Part shown: piece by piece, positions 20,600 to 33,255 of the stretch
Numbering within the stretch: the stretch's first letter is position 1
How the letters are laid out: each line of letters starts with the position of its first letter
Assembly (NCBI RefSeq): GCF_949987515.2
Contig: NC_082687.1
Coordinates: 119,331,838 to 119,395,837, forward strand
DNA: 64,000 nt
Direction of reading: 5' to 3'
Origin: Delphinus delphis
Lineage: Eukaryota > Chordata > Mammalia > Artiodactyla > Delphinidae
Position numbers and translations under genes: made by a program
Notes under the pieces: model-generated
Databases searched by the model: none
The model's input: the letters and a program-made list of their open reading frames with translations, nothing else
Told to the model about the DNA's origin: nothing

Positions 20600-23500
20600 G
20601 TAGGTCCATCCATGTTGCTGCAAATGGCAATATTTCATTCTTTTTATGGCTGATTATGTACCACATCTTCTTTATCCATTCCTCTGTTGATGGACATTTA
20701 GGTTGCTTCCATGTCTTGGCTATTGTAAACAGTGCTGCAATGAACATTGGGGTGCATATATCCTTTCAAAGCATCTTTTTCCCTGGATATATGCCCAGGA
20801 GTGGCATTGCTGGATTGTATGTTAGCTCTTTATTTACTTTTTTAAGGAACTTTCCTTCCTGTTCTCCATTGTGGCTGTACCAATTTACATTCCTACCAAG
20901 TGTGGAAGGGTTCCCTTTTCTCCACACCCTCTCCAGCATTTATTGTTTGAAGATTTTTTGATGATGGCCATTCTGACTGGTATGAGGTGATATCTCATGG
21001 TAGTTTTGATGTGCATTTCTCTAATAATTAGCGATGTTGAGCACCTTTTCAGGTGCCTGTTGGCCATCTGTATGTCTTCTTTGGAGAAATGTCTATCTAG
21101 GTCTTCTGCCCATTTTTTGATTGGATTGTTTGTTTTGATATTGAACCACATGAGCTGTTTGTAAATTTTGGAGACTAATCCTTTGTCGGTAGCATAGTTT
21201 GCAAATATTTTCTCCAATTCTGTGTGTTGTATTTTCATTTTTTTTATGGTTTCCTTTGCTGTGCAAAAGTTTTTGAGTTTAATTATGTCCCATTTGCTTA
21301 TTTTTGTTTTTATTTCCATTACTCTAGAAGGTGGCTTGAAAAAGATATTCCTGCAATTTATGTCAAAGAGTGTTGTGCTTATCTCTTCCTCTAAGAGTTT
21401 TATAGTGTCGTCTTACACTGTCTTTCATACATTTTGAGTTTATTTTTGTGTATGGTGTTAAAGAATGTTATTATTTCATTTTACTTGTAGCTGTCCAGTT
21501 TTCCCAGTACCATTTATCAAAGAGACTTCTCTTTCCTCCATTGTATAGTCTTGCATCCTTTGTCATAGATTAATTGAGCATAGGAGCATGGGTTTATTTC
21601 TGGGATTTCTATCCTGTTCCACTGAACTATATTTTTCTTTTTATGCCAGTACCATACTGTTTTGATGACTGTGGATTTGTAGTATAGTCTGAAGTCAGTG
21701 AGCCTGATTCCTCCAGCTCTGTTTTTCTTCCTCAAGATTGCTTTGACTATTGGGGGTCTTTTATGTCTTCATACAAATTTTAAGATTGTTTGTTCTAGTT
21801 CTGTGGAAAATGTCATTGGTAATTTGATAGGGATTGCATTGAATCTGTAGATTTCCCTGGGTAGTAGAGTCATTTTGACAATATTGATTCTTGTAATCCA
21901 AGAACATGGTATATCTCCATCTGTTTGTGTCATCTTTGATTTGTTTCATCAGCATCTTATACTTTTCAGTGTACAGGCCTTTTGCTTCCTTACGTAGGTT
22001 TGTTCCTAGACATTTTATTCTTTTTGATGTGATGGTAAATGAGATTGTTTTTGTAATGTCTCATTTTGATATTTTGTTGTGACTGTTTGGAAATGCAAGA
22101 GATTTCTGTGTGTTAATTTTGTATCTTACAACTTTACAGAATTCATTGATGAGCTCTAGTAGTTTTCTGATAGCATCTTGAAGATTCTCTATGTATAGTA
22201 TCATGTCATCTGCAAACAGTGACAGTTTTACATCTTCTCTTCCATTTGGATTCCTTTTATTTCTTTTTCACCTCTGCTTGCCATGGCTAGGACTTCCAAA
22301 ACTATGTTGAATAAAAGTGGCAAGAGTGAACCTCTTATCTTGTTCCTGATCTTAAAGGAAATGCTTTCAGCTTTTCACCATTGAGCGTGATGTTAGCTGT
22401 GGATTTGTCATATATGCCTTTATCATGCTGAGGTAGGTTCACTCTGTGCCCACTTTCTGGAGAGTTTTTATTATAATTGGCCATTGAATTTTGTCAAAAT
22501 CTTTTTCTGCATCTATTGAGATGATCATATGCTTTCTATTCTTCACTTTGTTAATATGGTGTAACACACTGATTGATTTGCTGATATTAAAAAATCCTTG
22601 CATCCCTGGGATAAATCCTACTTGACCCTTTTAATGTATTGTTGGAGTCAGTTTACTAATATTTTGTTTAGGATTTTTGCGTTTGTATTCATCAGTGATA
22701 TTGACCTGTAATTTTTGTGTGTGTGGTATCTTTGTCTGGTTTTGGCATCAGGGTGATGGTTTTGGCATCATGGTGGGCTCACAGAATGAGATCGGGAGTT
22801 TTTCAGCCTCTGCAATTTTTTGAAATGATTTCAGAAGGATAAGTATTAACTCACCTCTAAATGTTTGATTGAATTCACCTGTGTCTGTGTGAAGACATCT
22901 GGTCCTGGACTTTTGTTTGTTGGAATTTTTAAAATCACAGGTTCAATTACAGTACTTGTGATTGGTTTGTTCATATTTTCTATTTCTTCCTAGTTCAGTC
23001 TTGGGAGATTGTTCCTTTCTAAGAATTTGTCCGTCTCTTCGAGGCTGTCTATTTTATTGGCATATGGTTGCTTGTAGTAGTCTCTTAAGATCCTTTGTAT
23101 TTCTGTGGTGTGCATTGTAACATCTCCTTTTTCATTTCTAATTTTATTGATTTGATCCCTCTCCCATTTTTTTCTTTTTTCTTTTCTTTTTTCTAACATC
23201 TTTTCTCCCATTTTTTTCTTGATGAGTCTGACTAAAGGTTTACTCATTTTGTTTATCTTTTCAAAGAACCAGCTTTTAGTTTCATTGACCTTTTTTATTT
23301 CTTTCTTCATTTCTGTTTCATTTATTTCTGCTCTAAATTTTTGGATTTCTTTCCTTCTACTGACTTTAGGTTTTATTTGTTTTTCTTTCTCTAGTTCCTT
23401 TAGGTCTAAGTCTAGGTTATTTATTTTTTCTTGTTTTCTGGGGTAAGATTTTATTACTATAAACTTCTCTCTTAGGACTGCTTTTGCTGCACCCCATAGG

Positions 23501-24520
23501 TTTTGGATAAGGTTTTCATTTTCATTTTTCTCTAGGTATATTTCATTTCCTCTTTGATTTCTTCAGTGATCCACTGGTTTTTTAGTAGCATATTTTTTAG
23601 CCTCCTTGTGTTTGTGAGTTTTACAGTTTTGTTTTGTTTTTCTTTTTAGTGGTATGCAGACCTCTCACTGTTGTGGCCTCTCCCATTGCGGAGCACAGGC
23701 TCCGGACACACAGGCTCAGCAACCATGGCTCATGAGCCCAGCTGCTCTGTAGCATGTGGGATCTTCCCGGACCGGGGCATGAACCCGTGTCCCCTGCATT
23801 GGCAGGCAGACTCTCAACCACTGCACCACCAGGGAAGCCCCCAGTTTTACAGTTTTTTTCTTGCTATCTTAAATTTACTGAGTCTTACTTTGTGGTCCAG
23901 CATGTGGTCAATCCTGGAGAATGTTCTATGTGCACTTGAGAAGAATGTGTATTCTGCTGCTTTTGGGTGGAAGGCTCTATAAATATCAATTAAGTCTATC
24001 TGGTCCAATGTGTCATTTAAGGCCTGTGTTTCCTTACTGATTTTCTATCTCAAAGATCTGTCCATTGATGAAAGTGGGGTATTAAAACCCCCCACAATTA
24101 TTGTGTTACTGTTGATTTCTGCATGTATGACTGTTAATATTTGCCTTATATATCGGGGTGTTCCTATGTTGGATGCATATATATTTACAGTTGGTGTATC
24201 TTCTTGGATTGATCCCTTGATCATTATGTAGTGTCCTTCTTTGACTCTTGTAACGGTCTTTATTTTAAAGTCTATTTTGTCTGATTTGAGTACTGCTACT
24301 CCAGTTTTCTTTTAATTTCATTCACATTGAGTACCTTTTTCCATCCCCTCACTTTCAGTCTGTATGTGTCCCTAGATCTGAAGTGGGTCTCTTGTAGACA
24401 GCATATATATGCATCTTGTTTTCATATCCATTCAGCCAGTCTATGTCTTTTGGTTGGAGCATTTAATCCATTTTCATTTAAGGTAATTATTGATATGTAT
24501 ATTCCTATTGCTATTTTCTC
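20600..24520 (-). pseudogene. L1 ORF2 of copy G (endonuclease and reverse transcriptase), inactive
   Basis: ORF2 in minus-strand pieces. 20885-21319 carries the C-terminal [40 protein letters not shown] and [13 protein letters not shown] blocks. 21517-21735 carries [17 protein letters not shown] and the [22 protein letters not shown] block. The reverse transcriptase core lies at about 22000-22900, where the plus strand reads catctgcaaacagtgacag at 22208, antisense of the FADD region. 22990-23310 carries the region before the reverse transcriptase ([21 protein letters not shown]). A CHR SINE splits it at 23631-23842, and the endonuclease continues at 23860-24520. Stops and frameshifts are frequent. 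Confidence 0.85.
23617..23856 (-). mobile_element. CHR-type SINE in ORF2 of L1 copy G
   Basis: SINE at 23631-23842 in minus orientation: a T-rich tail at the left and GGGAAGCCC (antisense of GGGCTTCCC) at the right. Flanking repeats AGTTTTACAGTTTT lie at 23617-23630 and 23843-23856. The insertion is younger than copy G. Confidence 0.92.
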
Positions 24521-24780
24521 AATTGTTTTGGATTTATTTTTGTAGGTCTTTTTTCTTCCCTTCCTCTTTTGTTGTCTTGTCTTGTGATTTGATGACTAAC
24601 TTTAGTGTTGTGTTTGGATTCCTTTTTTCTTTTCTGTGTGTGTATCTCTTGTAGATTTTCAGTTGTGGTTAACATGAGGATTTGATATAATACTCTATAT
24701 ATAAGCAAGATTATTTTAAGTTGCTGGTCTTTTAATGTCGAATGCATTTCCAATATCCTGCACTTGTGCTCTCCTCTTCT

Positions 24781-25022
24781 CACAATTACTTGTTTTTGTT
24801 TTTGTTTTTGTTTTGTTTTTTCGGTACGCAGGCCTCTCACTGTTGTGGCCTCTCCTGTTGTGGAGCACAGGCTCCAGACGTGCAGGCTCAGTGGCCATGG
24901 CGCATGGGCCCAGCCACTCTGCAGCATGTGGGATCTTCCTGGACCAGGGCATGAACCTGTGTCCCCTGCATTGGCAGGCGGACTCTCAACCACTGTGCCA
25001 CCAGGGAAGCCCCACAGTTGCT
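24781..25022 (-). mobile_element. CHR-type SINE in the inter-ORF spacer of L1 copy G
   Basis: SINE at about 24791-25012 in minus orientation, with a (GTTTTT)n-style tail at 24791-24822. Imperfect flanking repeats: CACAATTACT at 24781-24790 and CACAGTTGCT at 25013-25022. Frames of up to 160 codons that cross this SINE are translations of SINE sequence. Confidence 0.88.
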
Positions 25023-25079
25023 GGTTTTGATATCATATTTGTGTACAGATAATTTCCTACATTTACTTCATGTTTGCCT

Positions 25080-26040
25080 TTACCAGTGAGCTTTTCCATT
25101 CATAATTTTCCTATTTCTAGTAGTGGCCTTTTCTTTTCTGCTTAGAGAAGTTCCTTTAGCATTTCTTGCAAAGCTACTGGTGGTGCTAAATTCTCTTCGC
25201 TTTTGCTTGTCTGTAAAACTTTTGATTTCTCCATCAAATCTGAATAAGAGCCTTGCTGGGTAGAGTATGCTTGGATGTAGATTCTTCCATTTCATTACTT
25301 TAAATATACTGTGCCCATCCCTTTTGGTCTGCAGAGTTTCTTCTGAGAATTCAGCTGATAACCTTACTGGAGTTCCCTTGTATATTATTTGTTGCTTTTC
25401 CCTTGTTGCTTTTAACATTTTTTCTTTGTCTTTAATTTTTGTCAGTTTGATTACTATGTGTCTCAGTGTGTTCATCCTTGGGTTTATCCTACCTGGGACT
25501 CTGTGCTTCCTAGACTAGGGTGACTGTTTCCCTTCCCATGTTAGGGGAGTTTTTGGCTATTATCTCTTCAAACATTTTCTGAGGTCCTTTCTTCTCCTTC
25601 TGGGACCCCTATAATGTGAATGTTGATGCATTTAATGTTGTCCCAGATATCTCTTATACTCTCTTCATTTCTTTTAATTTTTTTCTTTATTCTGTTCTGT
25701 GGCAGTGATTGCCACCATTCTGTTTTCCAGGTCACTTGTTCTTTCTTCTATCTTAGTTACTTCTAGTGTATTTTTTATTTCCAGTATTGTATGTTCATCT
25801 CTATTTTTTTGTTCTATAGTTCTTCTAGGTCTTTGTTTAAAACTTCTTGTATCTTCTCAATCTGTACGTGCATTCTTTTTCCAAGATCTTGGATCATCTT
25901 AACTGTTATTACTCTGAATCTCTGAATTATTTTTTCCAGTAGATTGCCTATCTCCACTTCACTTATTTGTTCTTCTGAGGTTTTATCTTGTTTCTTCTTC
26001 TGGGACATATTGCTCCGTTGTGTCATTTTGTCTAACATTC
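25080..26040 (-). pseudogene. L1 ORF1 of copy G, inactive
   Basis: The minus-strand frame 25080-25475 (131 codons) holds the C-terminal domain of ORF1p: TREKQQIIYKGTPVRLSAEF, WKNLHPSILYPARLLFRFDG and EIKSFTDKQKRREFST. 25814-26038 holds the N-terminal coiled-coil part (EEQISEVEIGNLLEKIIQRF, then VIQDLGKRMHVQIEKIQ-like heptads). Between 25500 and 25810 the frame is lost, although the DNA still reads as the coiled coil and start of the RNA-binding domain. Length fits ORF1 of about 300 residues. Confidence 0.87.
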
Positions 26041-26852
26041 TGTGATTGCAGTTTCCATTCCAGAGGCTGCAGGGTTGTAGTTCTTCTTGCTTCTTCTGTC
26101 TGCACTCTGGTGGATGAAACTGTTTACAAGGTTTGTACAGTCTTACTCTTGGGAAAGCCTGGTTTCTGCTTGTTGATGGGTGGTGCTGGGTCTTGCAACT
26201 CTGTTTGGCAGGGCCATGCTCAGGAAGACTTTAAGCAGCCTGTCTGCTGATTGTGCCCTGTTGTTTGTCTGGCTTGAGGCATCTCAGTACTGGAGTCTCA
26301 GGCTCTTGGGTGGGTCTAAGTCTTGTGGTGGAAATGGTGGCCTCCAGGAGGGCTCACACCAATGAGTACTCACCAGAGCTGCTGCTGCCAGTGTCCTTGT
26401 CCCTGCAGTGAGCCACAGCTGCCCCTTGCCTCCACAGGAGACCCTCCAATACTAGCAGCTAAGTCTGGCTCATTCTCTTATGAGGTCACTGCTTTTTCCC
26501 TGGGTCCTGGTGCACACAAGATCTTATGTGCACCCTCCAAGAGTGGAGTTCATGTTTCCCCCAGTCCTGTGGAGTTCCTGTGATCAAACCCCGCTGGCCT
26601 TCAAAGCCATATTCTCTGCAGGCTCCTCCTCCATTTGCCATACCCCCAGGCTGGGAAGCCTCATGTGTGGCTCAAGACTTTCACTCCTGTGGGAGAACTT
26701 CTGTGGTATAATTATTCAGTTTGTGGGTCACCCACCTGATAGGTATGGGATTTGATTTTATAGTGATTGTGCTCCTCCTACCAACTTTTTGTGTCTTCTT
26801 CTTTGTCTTTGGGTATAAGGTAACTTTTTTGGTAGGTTCCAGCATTTTTTCT
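26041..26852 (-). promoter_or_regulatory. L1 5'UTR of copy G (former promoter)
   Basis: Upstream of ORF1 on the minus strand and clearly richer in G and C than the ORFs. The block around 26680-26830 (cacctgataggtatggga, ttgtctttgggtataagg) matches the 5'UTR of copy B at about 5480-5620. The final roughly 100 bp of a full L1 5' end are missing. Confidence 0.7.
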
Positions 26853-28082
26853 TGTTTCTTAATGTAAGATTATATTGCTATAGACTTCCCTCTTATATCT
26901 GCTTTTCCTGCATCCCATAGGTTTCTGACTTTTGTGTTTTTGTTTTCATTTGTCTCTGGGTATTATTTCTTTGGTGATCCATTGATTGTTTAACCACCAG
27001 GTGTTTGTGTTTTTACAGTTTTCCTTCTTGTAGTTGATTTCTAATCTCACAGCATTGTGGTCGGAAAAGTAGCTTGATATGATTTCAATATTCCTAAATT
27101 TACCAAGGGGTTCTTTGTGGTCCAGCATGTCCTCTATCCTGGAGAATTTTCCATGTGCACTTGAGAAGAACATGTATTCTGCTGCTTTCAGATGGAATGT
27201 CCTATAAATATCATTTAAGTCCATCTGGTGTAATGTGTCATTTAGGCCTGTGTTTCCTTATTGATTTTCTGTCTGGATGATCTGTCCATTGATGTAAGTG
27301 GGTTGTTAAAATCCCCCATTATTACTGTGTTACTCTCTATTATTTCCCCTTTTATGGATGTTAGCATTTGCCCTATATATTGAGGTGCTCCTATGTTGGG
27401 TGCATATATATTTTACAATTGTTGTTATATCTTCTTCTTGGATTGATCCCTTGATCATTATGTGGTGTTCTTCTTTGTCTCTTGTAACAGTCTTTATTGT
27501 AAAGTCTATTTTGTCTGATATGAGTATTGCTACTCCAGCTTTCTTTTGATCTCCATTTGCATGGAGTACCTTTTTTCATTCCCTCACTTTCAGTCTGTAT
27601 GTGTCCATAGATATGAAGTGGGTCTCTTGTAGACAATATATACTGGTCTTGTTTTTGTATCCATTCAGCCAGTATATATGTCTTTTGGTTCAAGCATTTA
27701 ATCCATTTTCTTTTAAGGTAATTATCAATATGTATGTTCCCATTAGCATTTTCTTAATTGTTTGTTTTCAGTCTGTGTATGTAGGCCTTTTTTTTTCCCC
27801 TTCCTCTTTTTTTCTTTTTTCTTGTGTTTCTTGTCTAGAGAAGTTCCTTTAGCATTTGTTATAAAGCTGGTTTGGTTCTGCTGAATTCTTTTTAGCTTTT
27901 GCTTAAGCTATTGATTTCTCTGTCGAATCTGAATGACAGCCTTGCTGAGTGGAGTATTATTGGTTTTAGGTTTTTTCCTTTCATATCCTGCCACTCATTT
28001 CTGGCCTGCAGAATTTCTTCTGAAAAATTAACTGATAGCCTTACAGGGATTCCGTTGTATGTTACTTGTTGCTTTTCCCTCG
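26853..28082 (-). mobile_element. L1 copy H: endonuclease to ORF1 C-terminus
   Basis: A minus-strand L1 fragment. It begins inside ORF2 after the endonuclease, passes the endonuclease start and spacer, and ends at 28082 within the ORF1 C-terminal part (antisense of KATREKQQVTYNGIPVRLS). It lacks both L1 ends. At 28082 it meets plus-strand L1 copy I head to head without an intervening spacer. Confidence 0.85.
26946..27693 (-). pseudogene. L1 ORF2 endonuclease remnant of copy H
   Basis: 26946-27224 carries the C-terminal half of the endonuclease, DLNDIYRTFHLKAAEYMFFS, the SRIEDMLDHK region and SSYFSDHNAVRLEI. The SDH motif used in catalysis is intact. 27391-27693 carries the first half in a shifted frame with clear DNA-level identity. 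The gene is broken between the two. Confidence 0.85.
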
Positions 28083-28179
28083 TAGACAGCCTCATCCACC
28101 AGAGTATAGACAGCAGATGCAAGAAGAACTACAACCTTGCAGCCTTCAGAATGGAAGCTGAAATCACAGAATGTTAGAC

Positions 28180-28995
28180 AGAATGACACAGCAGAGGAAT
28201 ATGTCCCAGAAGAAGTAACAAGATAAAACCCCAGAAGAACAAAGAAGTGGAGATAGTCAATCTACTGGAAAAATAATTCAGAGTAATGACAGTTAAGATG
28301 ATCCAAGATCTTGGAAAAAGAATGCAGGTACAGGCTGAGAAAATACAAGGAATTTTTAACAAGGACCTAGAAGAACTAAACAAAGAGTGATGAACAACAC
28401 AATAAGTGAAGTGAAAAATACACTAGAAGGAATCAATAGCAGAATAACTGGGGCAGAAGAACAGATCAGTGAGCTGGAAAATAGAATGATGGAAATCACT
28501 GATGTGGAAAAGAATAAAAAGAATGAAAAGAAATGAGGACAGTCTCAGAGGACTCTAAGACAACATTAAACACACCAACATTTGAATTATAGTGGTCCCA
28601 GAAGAAGAGAAAGAGAAACGGTCTAGGGAAAATATTTGAAGAGAATATAGTTGACAACTTCCTTAACATGGGAAAGGAAATAGTCACCAAGTCAAGGAAG
28701 TGCAGAGTCCCATACAGGATAAACCCAAGGAGAAACACATATTAATCAAACCAATAAAAATTAAGTACAAAGAAAAAATATTAAAAGCAGCAAGGGAAAA
28801 GCAACAAATAACATATAAGGGAATCTCCATAAGGTTAAGCTGATTCATCAGCAGAAACTCTGCAAGCCAGAAGGGAGTGGCAGGACATATTTAAAGTGAT
28901 GAAAGGGAAAAACCTACTGCCAAGATTACTGTACCCATCAAGGATCTCATTCAGATTTGAAAGAGAAATTAAAATCTTTACAGACAAGCAAAAGT
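28180..28995 (+). pseudogene. L1 ORF1 of copy I, inactive
   Basis: Plus-strand ORF1 layout: an N-terminal heptad region (ggaaaaagaatgcaggtacagg), the coiled coil around 28390-28500, the start of the RNA-binding domain near 28575-28600 (tatagtggtcccagaagaa), and the C-terminal domain at 28785-28990. No frame stays open for more than a short part. Stops occur at the coiled coil (gagtgatgaac) and in the C-terminal part (taagctgattcatc). The product would have been the L1 RNA-binding chaperone. Confidence 0.82.
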
Positions 28996-29124
28996 TAAGA
29001 GAATTCAGCACCACCAAACCAGCTTTACAACAAATGCTAAAAGACATTCTCTAGGCAGGAAACACAAGAGAAGAAAAAGACCTACAAAAGCAAACCCAAA
29101 AAGATTAAGAAAATAGTAATAGGA

Positions 29125-32100
29125 ACATACATATTGCTAACTACCTTAAATGTAAATGGATTAAATGGTCCAACCAAAAGACATAGACTGGCTGAATGGC
29201 TACAAAAACAAGACCCATATATATGCTGTCTACAAGACACCCATCTCAGACCTAGGGATACATACAGACTGAAAGTGAGGGGATGGAAAAAGATAGTCCA
29301 TGCAAATGGAGGTCAAAAGAAAGCTAGAGTAGCAATTCTCATATCAGACAAAATAGACTTTAAAATAAACACTGTTAAGAGAGACAAAGAAGGACACTAC
29401 ATAATGGTCAAGGGATCAATCCAAGAAGAAGATATAACAATTATAAATATATATGTACCCAACATAGGAGCACCTCAATATATAAGGCAAATGCTAACAG
29501 CCATAAAAAGGAAAAGCAACAGTAACATAATAATAGGGACTTTAGCATCCCACTTATACCAATGGATAGATCATCCAGACAGTGAATTAATATGGAAACA
29601 CAAGCCTTAAATGACACATTAGACTAGATAGACTTAATTGATATTTATAGGATATTTCCATCCCAAAACAGCAGAATACACTTTCAAGTGCACATGGAAC
29701 ATTCTCCAGGATAGATCACATCTTGGGTCACAAATCAAGCATCAGTAAAGTTAAGAAAATTGAAATCATATCAAGCAACCTCTTGAAACACAAGCCTATG
29801 AGATTAGAAATCACTACAAGAAAAAAAAAAATTGTTAAAAAACACAAACACATGGAGACTAAACAATATGTTACAAAATAACCAATAGATCACTGAAGAT
29901 ATCAAAGAGGAAATCAAAAAATACCTAGAGAAAAATGACAATGGAAACACGATGATCCAAAACCTATGGGACGCAGCAAAAGCTGTTCTAACAGGGAACT
30001 TTATAGCAATAAAATCTTACCTCAAGAAACAGGAAATCTCAAAAAAACCCAACATAACCTTACACCTAAAGCAACTAGAGAAAGAAGAACAAACAAAACC
30101 CAACGTGAGTAGAAGGAACTACATCATAAAGATCAGAGCAGAAATAAATGAAATAGAGATGAAGAAAACAATAGCAAATATCAATGAAACTAAAAGCTTG
30201 TTCTTAAAGATTAAAAACAATTGATAAACTTTAGACAGACTCATCAAGAAAAAAAGGGAGAGGACTCAAATCAATAAAATTAGAAATGAAAAAGAGAAGT
30301 TACAATGGACACCACAGAAATACAAAGGATTATAAGATACTACTATAAGCAAACTATAGGCTAATAAAATGGACAACCTAGAAGAAATGGACAAATTCTT
30401 AGAAAGGTACAATCTTCCAAGACTGAACCGGGAAGAAATAGAAAATGAACAGACTGATCACAAGTACTGAAATTGAAACTGTGGTTAAAAATCTTTCAAC
30501 AAACAAAAGTACAGGACCAGAAGCCTTCACAGGAAAATTCTATCAAACATTTAGAGAAGAGCTAACACTTATCCTTCTCAAACCCTTACAAAATACAGCA
30601 GAGGGAGGAACACTCCCAAACTCATTCTATGAGGCCACCATCACCCTGATACAAAAACCAGACAAAGATATCACAAAAAAAATTTTTTTTCTTCACTGAT
30701 GAATTACTGTTCATTGATTAACATAGATGCAAAAATCCTAAACAAAATACTAGTAAACTGAATCCAACAACACATTAAAAGGATCATACACCATGATCAA
30801 GTGGGATTTATTCCAGGGATGCAAGGATTTGTCAATATCCACAAATCAATCAATCAATGTGATATACCACATTGACAAATTGAGAGCGATAACAGTATGA
30901 TCATCTCAATAGATGCAGAAAAAGCTTTTGACAAAATTCAACACCCATTTATGATAAAACCTCTCCAGAAATTGGGCACAGAAGCAACCTACCTCAACAT
31001 AATAAAGCCCATGTATGACAAACCCACAGCAAATATTCTCAATGGTGAAAAACTGAAAGCATTTCCTCTAAGATCAGGAGCAAGACAAGGATGTCCAATC
31101 TCACCACTGTTATTCAACGTAGTTTTGGAAGTCCTAGCCATGACAATCAGAGAAGAAAAAGAAATAAAAGGAATCCAAATTGGAAAAGAAGTGAAAATGT
31201 CACTGTTTGCTGATGACATGATACTATACATAGAAAACTCGAATGATGCTAACAGAAAACTATTAGAGCTCATCAATGAATTTGGTAAAGTTGCAGGATA
31301 CAAGATTAATACACAGAAATCTCTTGCACTCCTATACACTAACAATGAAAGATCAGAAAGAGAAATAAAGGAAATAATCCCATTTACCATCACATCAAAT
31401 ATAATAATATACCTAGGAATGAACCTACCTAAGGAGGCAAAAGACCTGTACTAAAACTGTAAGATACTGATGAAATAAACAAAAGATGACACCAACAGAT
31501 GGAGAGATATACCATGTTCTTGGATTGGAAGAATCAATATTGTGTAAATTACTATACTACCCAAAGCAATCTACAGATTGAATGCAATCCCTATCAAATA
31601 ACCAATGGCATTTTTCACAGAATTAGAACAAACAATTTTACAATTTGTATGTAATCACAAAATACCACAAATAGCCAAAGCAATCTTGAGAAAGAAAAAA
31701 GGAGCTGGAGGAATCAGGCTCCCTGACTTCAGACTATATTACAAAGCCACAGTCATCAAAACAGTATGCTACAGACCCAAAAACAGAAATGTAGATCAAT
31801 GGAACGGGATAGAAAGTCCAGATCAACTTAAGAGAGCAATCAACTCAAACACCTATGGTCACCTAATCTATGACAATGCAGCAAGAATATACAATGGAAA
31901 AAGACAGTCTCTTCAATAAGTGATGCTGGGAAAACTGGACAGATATATGTAAAAGAATGACACTAGAACATTCTTTAACACTATACACAAAAATAAACTC
32001 AAAAGGGGTTAAAAACCTAAATGTAAGGTTGGATACTATAAAGCTCTTAGATGGAAACTTCGGTAGAACATTCTCTGACATAAATCACAGTAAGATCTTT

Positions 32101-32860
32101 TTCAATCTACTTTCTAGAGTAATGAAAATTATTATAAAAATAAACAAATGGGACCTAATTAAAGGTAAAAACTTTTGCACAGAAAAGGAAACCATCAACA
32201 AAACAAAAAGACAACACTAAGAATGGGAGAAAATATTTGCAAATGAAGCAACCGAAAAGGGATTAATCTCCAAAATATACAAACAGCTCATGCAGCTGAA
32301 TATCAAACAAACAACCCAATCAAAAAATGGGCAGAAGATCTAAATAGACACTTCTCCAAAGATGACATACAGATGGCTAAAAACACATGAAAAGATGCTG
32401 AACATCACTAATTACTAGAGGAATGCAAGTCAAAAATACAATGAGGTATCACCTAATACTGATCAGATTGGCCATCATCAAAAAACCTACAAACAATGGT
32501 GTGGAGAAAAGGGAACCCTCCTACATAGTTGGTGGGAATGTAAACTGGTACAGCCACTATGGAGAACAGTATGGAGGTTCCTTATAATACTAAAAACAGA
32601 ACTACCATATGATCCAGTAATCACAGTCCTGGGCATATATCCAGAGAAAACCATAATTGAAAAATATACATGCATCCCAGTGTTCATAGCAGCACTATTT
32701 ACAATAGCCAGGACATGGAAGCAACCTAAAAGTCCATCAAGAGATGAATGGATAAAGAAGATGTTGTACATATATAGAAAGGAACATCACTCAGCCATAA
32801 AAAGAACAAAATAATGCCATTTGAAGCAACATGTTGGACCTAGAGATGGGAGGTTGTCAT
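29125..32860 (+). pseudogene. L1 ORF2 of copy I, inactive, with FADD retained
   Basis: Endonuclease: 29134-29610 reads MLTTLNVNGLNGPTKRHRLA, with QDTH in place of the usual catalytic QETH at residues 34-37. Reverse transcriptase: 30445-30699 holds NLSTNKSTGPEAFTGKFYQT; 30897-31454 holds [33 protein letters not shown] and FADD at 31206-31217. C-terminal part: 31605-31919 ([20 protein letters not shown]) and 31957-32220. Stops at 29627, 31452 and elsewhere, and a short insertion of ATTTTTTTT near 30685, break the frame. [11 protein letters not shown] block and FADD are the polymerase core motifs. Confidence 0.88.
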
Positions 32861-33255
32861 ACTGAGCGAAGTAAGCCAGACAGAGAAAGACAAATATCAT
32901 ATGATATTGCTTATATGAAGAATGTAAAAAAAAGGCTCCGAATGAACTTATGTACAAAACAGAAATAGAGTTACATATGTAGAAAATAACCTTATGGTTA
33001 TTGCAGGGTAAGGGAGGGGAGGGATAAATTGCAAGATTGGGATTGACACATACACACTACTATATATAAGATAGGTAACTAATAAGGACCTACTGTATAG
33101 CACAGGGAACTCTACTCAATACTCTGTAATGGCCTATATGGGAAAAGAATCTAAAAGAGAGTGGATATATGTATATGCATAACAGATTCACTTTGCTCTA
33201 CACCTGAAACTAACACAACATTGTAAATCAACTATACCCCACAAAATATAAATAA

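Larger units (their letters stand above)
20222..26852 (-). mobile_element. L1 copy G: nearly full length, with two CHR SINE insertions
   Basis: A minus-strand L1 with 3'UTR at 20222-20600, ORF2 at about 20600-24520, inter-ORF spacer to about 25080, ORF1 at about 25080-26040 and 5'UTR at 26041-26852. About 6.2 kb after subtracting the SINEs at 23631-23842 and 24791-25012. The right end falls about 100 bp short of the L1 5' terminus as seen in copy B. I found no clear flanking duplication. L1 copy H starts directly after it. Confidence 0.88.
28083..33255 (+). mobile_element. L1 copy I: nearly full length, 5'-truncated in the 5'UTR
   Basis: A plus-strand L1 starting in the last part of the 5'UTR (agacagcctcatccaccagag), with ORF1 at about 28180-28995, spacer, ORF2 at about 29125-32860 and 3'UTR to about 33255 (ending tataaataaagggtaaag). 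Compared with copy K it lacks about 800 bp of 5'UTR. I found no duplication flanking the two ends, so the left junction may be a rearrangement and not a normal insertion end. Confidence 0.9.

Noticed and set aside
24511..24993. 160-codon minus-strand open frame
   Set aside because: It is a read-through of a CHR SINE and L1 spacer. The same residues ([19 protein letters not shown]) recur in other SINE copies in this window in several frames.
28083..33255. Copies H and I as one twin-primed L1
   Set aside because: The inverted part (H) and the upright part (I) both contain ORF1 C-terminus and endonuclease. Twin priming does not duplicate sequence, so these are two copies or a later rearrangement.
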